DNA of 13,050 nucleotides, from NCBI GenBank assembly GCA_023265215.1, contig JAHFUH010000089.1, positions 1 to 13,050 on the forward strand. The letters run 5' to 3'. This document shows, in pieces, positions 12,682 through 13,050 of the stretch; the first letter of the stretch is position 1; each line of letters begins with the position of its first letter. The DNA comes from Acidobacteriota bacterium (GTDB lineage Bacteria; Acidobacteriota; UBA6911). The notes beneath the pieces were generated by a model. The model had not been told where the DNA came from, did no database searches, and saw only the letters and a program-made list of their open reading frames with translations. The translations under genes were made by a program, and so were the position numbers.

Positions 12682-13050
12682 ATGGAAAAGACAGAAGCTT
12701 CAAGCAGGACCGGGCTGGACATAAGCAAAGAGAAAATTGTTCAATTCAGCCTTGTGGTTAAAGACGCGGAGAAAGTGGCGAAACGTTTTTCCGAGATATT
12801 TGGAGTTTCCTGGAAATTCTATGATCTGAAACCCAAACAGGTCGTGTTGCACGACAAAGCCCTGGGGGATGTCGGCTGCAATTTGAAAATTGCAGTCGGA
12901 GCTTTTGGCGGCCGTTCCCTGAAGCTCGTCCAGCCATTGTCCGGTCCGAGCTGCTATGCGGAGTTCCTGCAGAAAAACGGGGAAGGCTTCTACACCATTG
13001 GTCTGGGCGTCCTGACAAACCACGATGAGGTTGTGGCTGCGCTTAGGGAC
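12682..13050 (+). CDS. VOC/glyoxalase-fold protein, 5' part (partial)
   Basis: An open frame runs from the ATG at 12682 to the right edge (123 codons, no stop). A run of seven G (12672-12678) just before the start is the likely ribosome-binding site. After a polar leader, residues 19-46 (IVQFSLVVKDAEKVAKRFSE, then an IFGVSW strand) give the classic beta-alpha-beta opening of a VOC half, and residues 91-110 (CYAEFLQKNGEGFYTIGLGV) match the GEGxHHI strand of methylmalonyl-CoA-epimerase-like members. The usual metal-ligand histidines are replaced: Q21 stands where many members have His, and Y104-T105 stand where HH is typical. A function different from epimerase is therefore likely. The gene is divergent from the thiamine-diphosphate enzyme gene with a short shared promoter region. 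The C-terminal half lies outside the window. Confidence 0.75.
   Translation, partial: MEKTEASSRTGLDISKEKIVQFSLVVKDAEKVAKRFSEIFGVSWKFYDLKPKQVVLHDKALGDVGCNLKIAVGAFGGRSLKLVQPLSGPSCYAEFLQKNGEGFYTIGLGVLTNHDEVVAALRD

Overview
The window looks like a piece of an Acidobacteriota chromosome, probably from a metagenome-assembled genome. Base composition is moderate. The best taxonomic clues are a Tyr/Pro/Trp-rich secreted protein with a BamE-like tail (3801-5567), a small outer-membrane beta-barrel protein (372-1145) and a PQQ-type propeller gene (6460-7062); I recognise all three from memory as types common in acidobacterial genomes. No rRNA, tRNA, CRISPR array, transposase, phage gene or biosynthetic cluster is visible, and most genes are single housekeeping or accessory units.

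Left part (1-3500). A truncated gene on the minus strand starts at about 126 and runs off the left edge; its N-terminus resembles uroporphyrinogen-decarboxylase-family proteins. A secreted beta-barrel protein follows. Next on the minus strand comes a 92-aa protein holding only sigma-70 region 4 of the FliA type. Immediately upstream of it lies an unannotatable but recognisable relic of an M56 (BlaR1/MecR1-type) metallopeptidase, split by a frameshift. A complete class I fumarase occupies 1884-3497.

Middle part (3500-9800). A 588-aa secreted modular protein is followed by a convergent nitroreductase. Divergent from the nitroreductase is a PQQ-like propeller gene that appears to have lost its central blades in frame. 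It overlaps an M48 metalloprotease gene by 16 nt. A convergent aldo/keto reductase with two C-terminal Fe-S cysteine clusters and a secreted FKBP-type peptidyl-prolyl isomerase follow.

Right part (9800-13050). There is a 58-aa CxxC protein on the minus strand, a single-domain cupin, a large thiamine-diphosphate enzyme of the acetolactate-synthase superfamily with a GDA variant of the cofactor motif, and, divergent from it, the start of a VOC/glyoxalase-fold protein cut by the right edge. The last three may serve one small-molecule pathway, but only their proximity suggests this.

The most unusual structure is intergenic. Long hairpins sit just after genes at 1825-1877, 5574-5654 and 9819-9884. 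Although their sequences differ, all three are built from short tandem words of period 8 with the shared pattern NCTYTGMG. A different, perfect 19-bp hairpin at 7809-7861 looks like a bidirectional terminator, and a degenerate period-6 tract lies at 3641-3682. I found no convincing new multi-gene system; the hairpin family, the two decayed genes and the orphan sigma-region-4 protein are what most deserve a second look.
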